Assembly (NCBI RefSeq): GCF_026212465.1
Contig: NC_080049.1
Coordinates: forward strand, 15,629,208 to 15,693,207
DNA: 64,000 nt
DNA from: Amaranthus tricolor
Lineage: Eukaryota; Streptophyta; Magnoliopsida; Caryophyllales; Amaranthaceae
Reading direction: 5' to 3'
The notes under the pieces are model-generated. The model worked only from the letters and a program-made list of their open reading frames with translations. It was not told where the DNA came from and did no database searches. The translations under genes were made by a program, and so were the position numbers. Below, one piece after another: positions 62,369 to 64,000 of this stretch. Positions within the stretch are counted from its first letter, which is position 1; the number at the start of each line of letters is the position of its first letter.

Positions 62369-62539
62369 GAGTTTTTTTGCCACTTTTGGGGAAAAAGTAG
62401 TTCAAACTTGGTTTGTTTTGCACGAAACTTGGCACAAAACACTATTTGGTATATATTATTGTGTTGAAGTGCTTAGAATTGAAAATCGTAGTCACATACT
62501 AGAAAGTACGTGTTAGGTTACGATTTTATGGGTTTTTAA
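62369..62539. repeat. monomer subtype m11 (reference)
   Basis: 171 bp. Starts GAGTTTTTTTGCCAC. Diagnostic variants are GGGCAAAAAGTAG (here GGGGAAAAAG), GGCACAAAACAC, GAAGTGCTTAG, CATACTAG and GTTAGGTTACG. Confidence 0.85.
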
Positions 62540-62709
62540 GCGTTTTTTTCCTCTTTTGCGCATAAAGTAGTTCAAACTTGGTTAGTTTTGCAAGAAACTT
62601 GGCACACAACACTATTTGGTAAATATTATTGTGTTGAAGTGGTTAGAATTGAAAATCATCGTAATATGATCGAAATTGCGTGTTAAGTTGCGATTTTAAG
62701 GGTTTTTAA
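62540..62709. repeat. monomer subtype m12 (reference)
   Basis: 170 bp. Starts with a long T run followed by CCCCTTTTGCGC (here CCTCTTTTGCGC). Diagnostic variants are TTGGTTAGTTTTGCAAG, GGTAAATATTATTG, CATCGTAATATGATCG and AAATTGCG. CATCGTAAT is the single best once-per-HOR tag. Confidence 0.87.
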
Positions 62710-64000
62710 GCGTTTTTGCCACTTTTGCGCATAAAGTAGCTCAAACTTTGTTTGTTTTGCATGTAACTTGCACAGAACACTATTTGGTATATATTATTGT
62801 GTTGAAGTGGTTAGAATTTAAAATCATAGTCATATGCTAAAAATTACGTGTTAAGTTTCGATTTTAAGGGTTTCTAAGCGTTTTTGCCACTTTTGCGCAT
62901 AAAGTAGCTCTAACCTGGTTTGTTTTGCACCAAACAAGGCACACAACACTCTTTGGCATATATTATTGTGTTGAAGTGGTTAGAATTGAACATCATAGTC
63001 ATATGCTAGAAATTACAAGTTAAGTTGCGATTTTAAGGGTTTTTAAGTGTTTTTTCCACTTTTGCGCATAAATTAGCTCAAACTTGGATTTTTTTGTACG
63101 AAACTTGGCACACAACACTATTTGGTATATATTATTGTGTTGAAGTGGTTACAATAGAAAATCATAGTCACATACTAGAAATTACGTGTTAAGTTGCCAT
63201 TTTAAGAGTTTTTAAGCTTTTGCGCATATAGTAGCTCAAACTTGCTTTGTTATGCACGAAACGTGGAGCACAAAACAATTTGGTATATATTATTGTGTTA
63301 AAGTGGTTAAAATTCAAAATCATAGTCATATGCTAGAAATTACGTGTTAAGTTGCGATTTTAAGGGTTTGTAAACGTTTTTGCCACTTTTGCTCATAAAG
63401 TAGCTCAAACTTGGTTTGTTTTGCACGAAACTTGGCACACAACACAATTTGGTATATATTATTGTGTTGAAATGGTTATAATTGAAAATCATAGTCATAT
63501 GCTAGAAATTACGTGTAAAGTTGCGATTTTAACGGTTTGTAAGCGTTTTTGCCACTTTTGCGCATAAAGTAGCTCAAACTTGGTTTGTTTTGCACGCAAC
63601 TTGGCACACAATAGTATTTGGTATACATTATTATGTTGAAATGGTTAGAATAGAAATTCATAGTCATATTCTTGAAATTACGTGTTAAGGTTAGCTTTTA
63701 AGGGTTTTTATGAGTTTTTTTGCCACTTTTGGGCAAAAAGTAGTTCAAACTTGGTTGTTTTGCACGAAACTTGGCACAAAACACTATTTGGTATATATTA
63801 TTGTGTTGAAGTGGTTAGAATTTAAAATCATAGTCATATGCTAGAAATTACGTGTTAAGTTTCGATTTTAAGGGTTTCTAAGCGTTTTTGCCACTTTTGC
63901 GCATAAAGTAGCTCTAACCTGGTTTGTTTTGCACCAAACTAGGCACACAACACTCTTTGGCATATATTATTGTGTTGAAGTGGTTAGAATTGAACATTAT
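62657..64000. repeat. HOR F copy 16, rearranged and cut by the window end
   Basis: Order: m1-m3, m4 with 11 bp missing at about 63217 (TTTAAGC joined to TTTTGCGCATAT) whose tail is m6-like (GTTAAAGTGG), m7/m9 hybrid (GCTCATAAAG head, GTTATAATTG tail), m10, m11/m1 hybrid (CACAAAACAC head, GAATTTAAAATC and TTTCGATTTT tail), then m2 to the window edge. Confidence 0.8.

Larger units (their letters stand above)
60619..62656. repeat. HOR F copy 15, canonical 12-monomer (reference copy)
   Basis: 2038 bp. It is used here as the reference for subtype definitions because all twelve subtypes are present with lengths of 169-172 bp. Individual monomers are listed separately, in the GCG phase. Confidence 0.87.
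34054..64000. repeat. 169-bp tandem satellite array, right contig
   Basis: This is the same satellite family and orientation as the left contig, and it belongs wholly to the most regular HOR family (F). It starts inside an m2-type monomer (CTCTAACCTGG, ACCAAACTAGG, CTCTTTGGCAT) and ends inside another m2. No unrelated sequence, transposon or gene is visible in 30 kb. Copy-to-copy differences are mainly single substitutions and homopolymer changes. Larger changes are whole-monomer gains and losses at hybrid junctions. Confidence 0.97.

Noticed and set aside
1..64000. Primate alpha satellite (171 bp), suggested by monomer length
   Set aside because: The length is similar, but the landmark motifs differ and I see no CENP-B box pattern (TTCG then CGGG at the right spacing).
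1..64000. CRISPR array
   Set aside because: The whole unit is repeated with no unique spacers, the repeat is 169 bp, and no cas gene is present.
1..64000. rDNA intergenic spacer subrepeats
   Set aside because: No rRNA gene or promoter-like unit occurs anywhere in 64 kb, and the array shows a centromere-like HOR structure.

Overview
The window is a single uninterrupted tandem satellite array and contains no gene. By eye, every stretch from base 1 to base 64000, apart from a run of 100 N at 33954-34053, is built from a monomer of 169 bp (about 34% G+C, counted on a by-eye consensus). That is roughly 378 monomers, all in the same head-to-tail orientation. I found no transposon, rRNA, tRNA, microsatellite, telomere repeat or plausible protein gene. 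The short open frames are read-through of the repeat.

The organism cannot be named from this sequence. A nucleosome-sized, AT-rich monomer with higher-order repeats (HORs) and no genes is typical of centromeric or pericentromeric heterochromatin in a plant or animal. The consensus is not primate alpha satellite as I know it. A few short words (a CATATG step, then GTTGCG plus TTTAAG-like text) loosely recall the ~180-bp centromere satellites of Brassicaceae. That is a weak hint, not an identification. Centromere identity would need CENH3 data.

Layout. (1) 1-9640: two families of ~2.17-kb, 13-monomer HORs, A (copies at 1, 2715 and partial at 4889) and B (copies at ~5310 and ~7473). (2) 9641-16187: mostly irregular monomers with one 16-monomer-spaced duplication (~12.77-13.86 kb and ~15.48-16.57 kb). 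(3) 16188-20208: HOR C, 12 monomers with an internal 6-monomer echo. (4) 20209-24380: HOR D, 10 monomers (~1.69 kb), in two full copies and a broken third. (5) A complex junction at 24381-24406. (6) 24407-27976: diverged relatives of the last family. (7) 27977-64000: HOR F, a 12-monomer, ~2.03-kb unit (subtypes called m1 to m12 here), with 7-, 10-, 11-, 22- and 24-monomer variants.

Most F variants can be explained by unequal exchange between out-of-register monomers, because the hybrid monomers at the breakpoints are still readable (m4/m9, m8/m6, m8/m1, m5/m7, m3/m4, m4/m7, m7/m9, m11/m1). On top of this lies a larger ~5.9-kb tandem duplication of three F copies (about 36.6-42.4 kb and 42.4-48.3 kb). 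Homogeneity rises from left to right: the left third is older-looking and mixed, and the region around 50-53 kb is nearly identical copy to copy. The window therefore probably runs from the edge of an array towards a recently homogenised core. HOR copies in F are delimited below at the start of the CATCGTAAT marker in m12. Monomer phase is counted from the GCG that precedes the TTTTTGCCAC motif.
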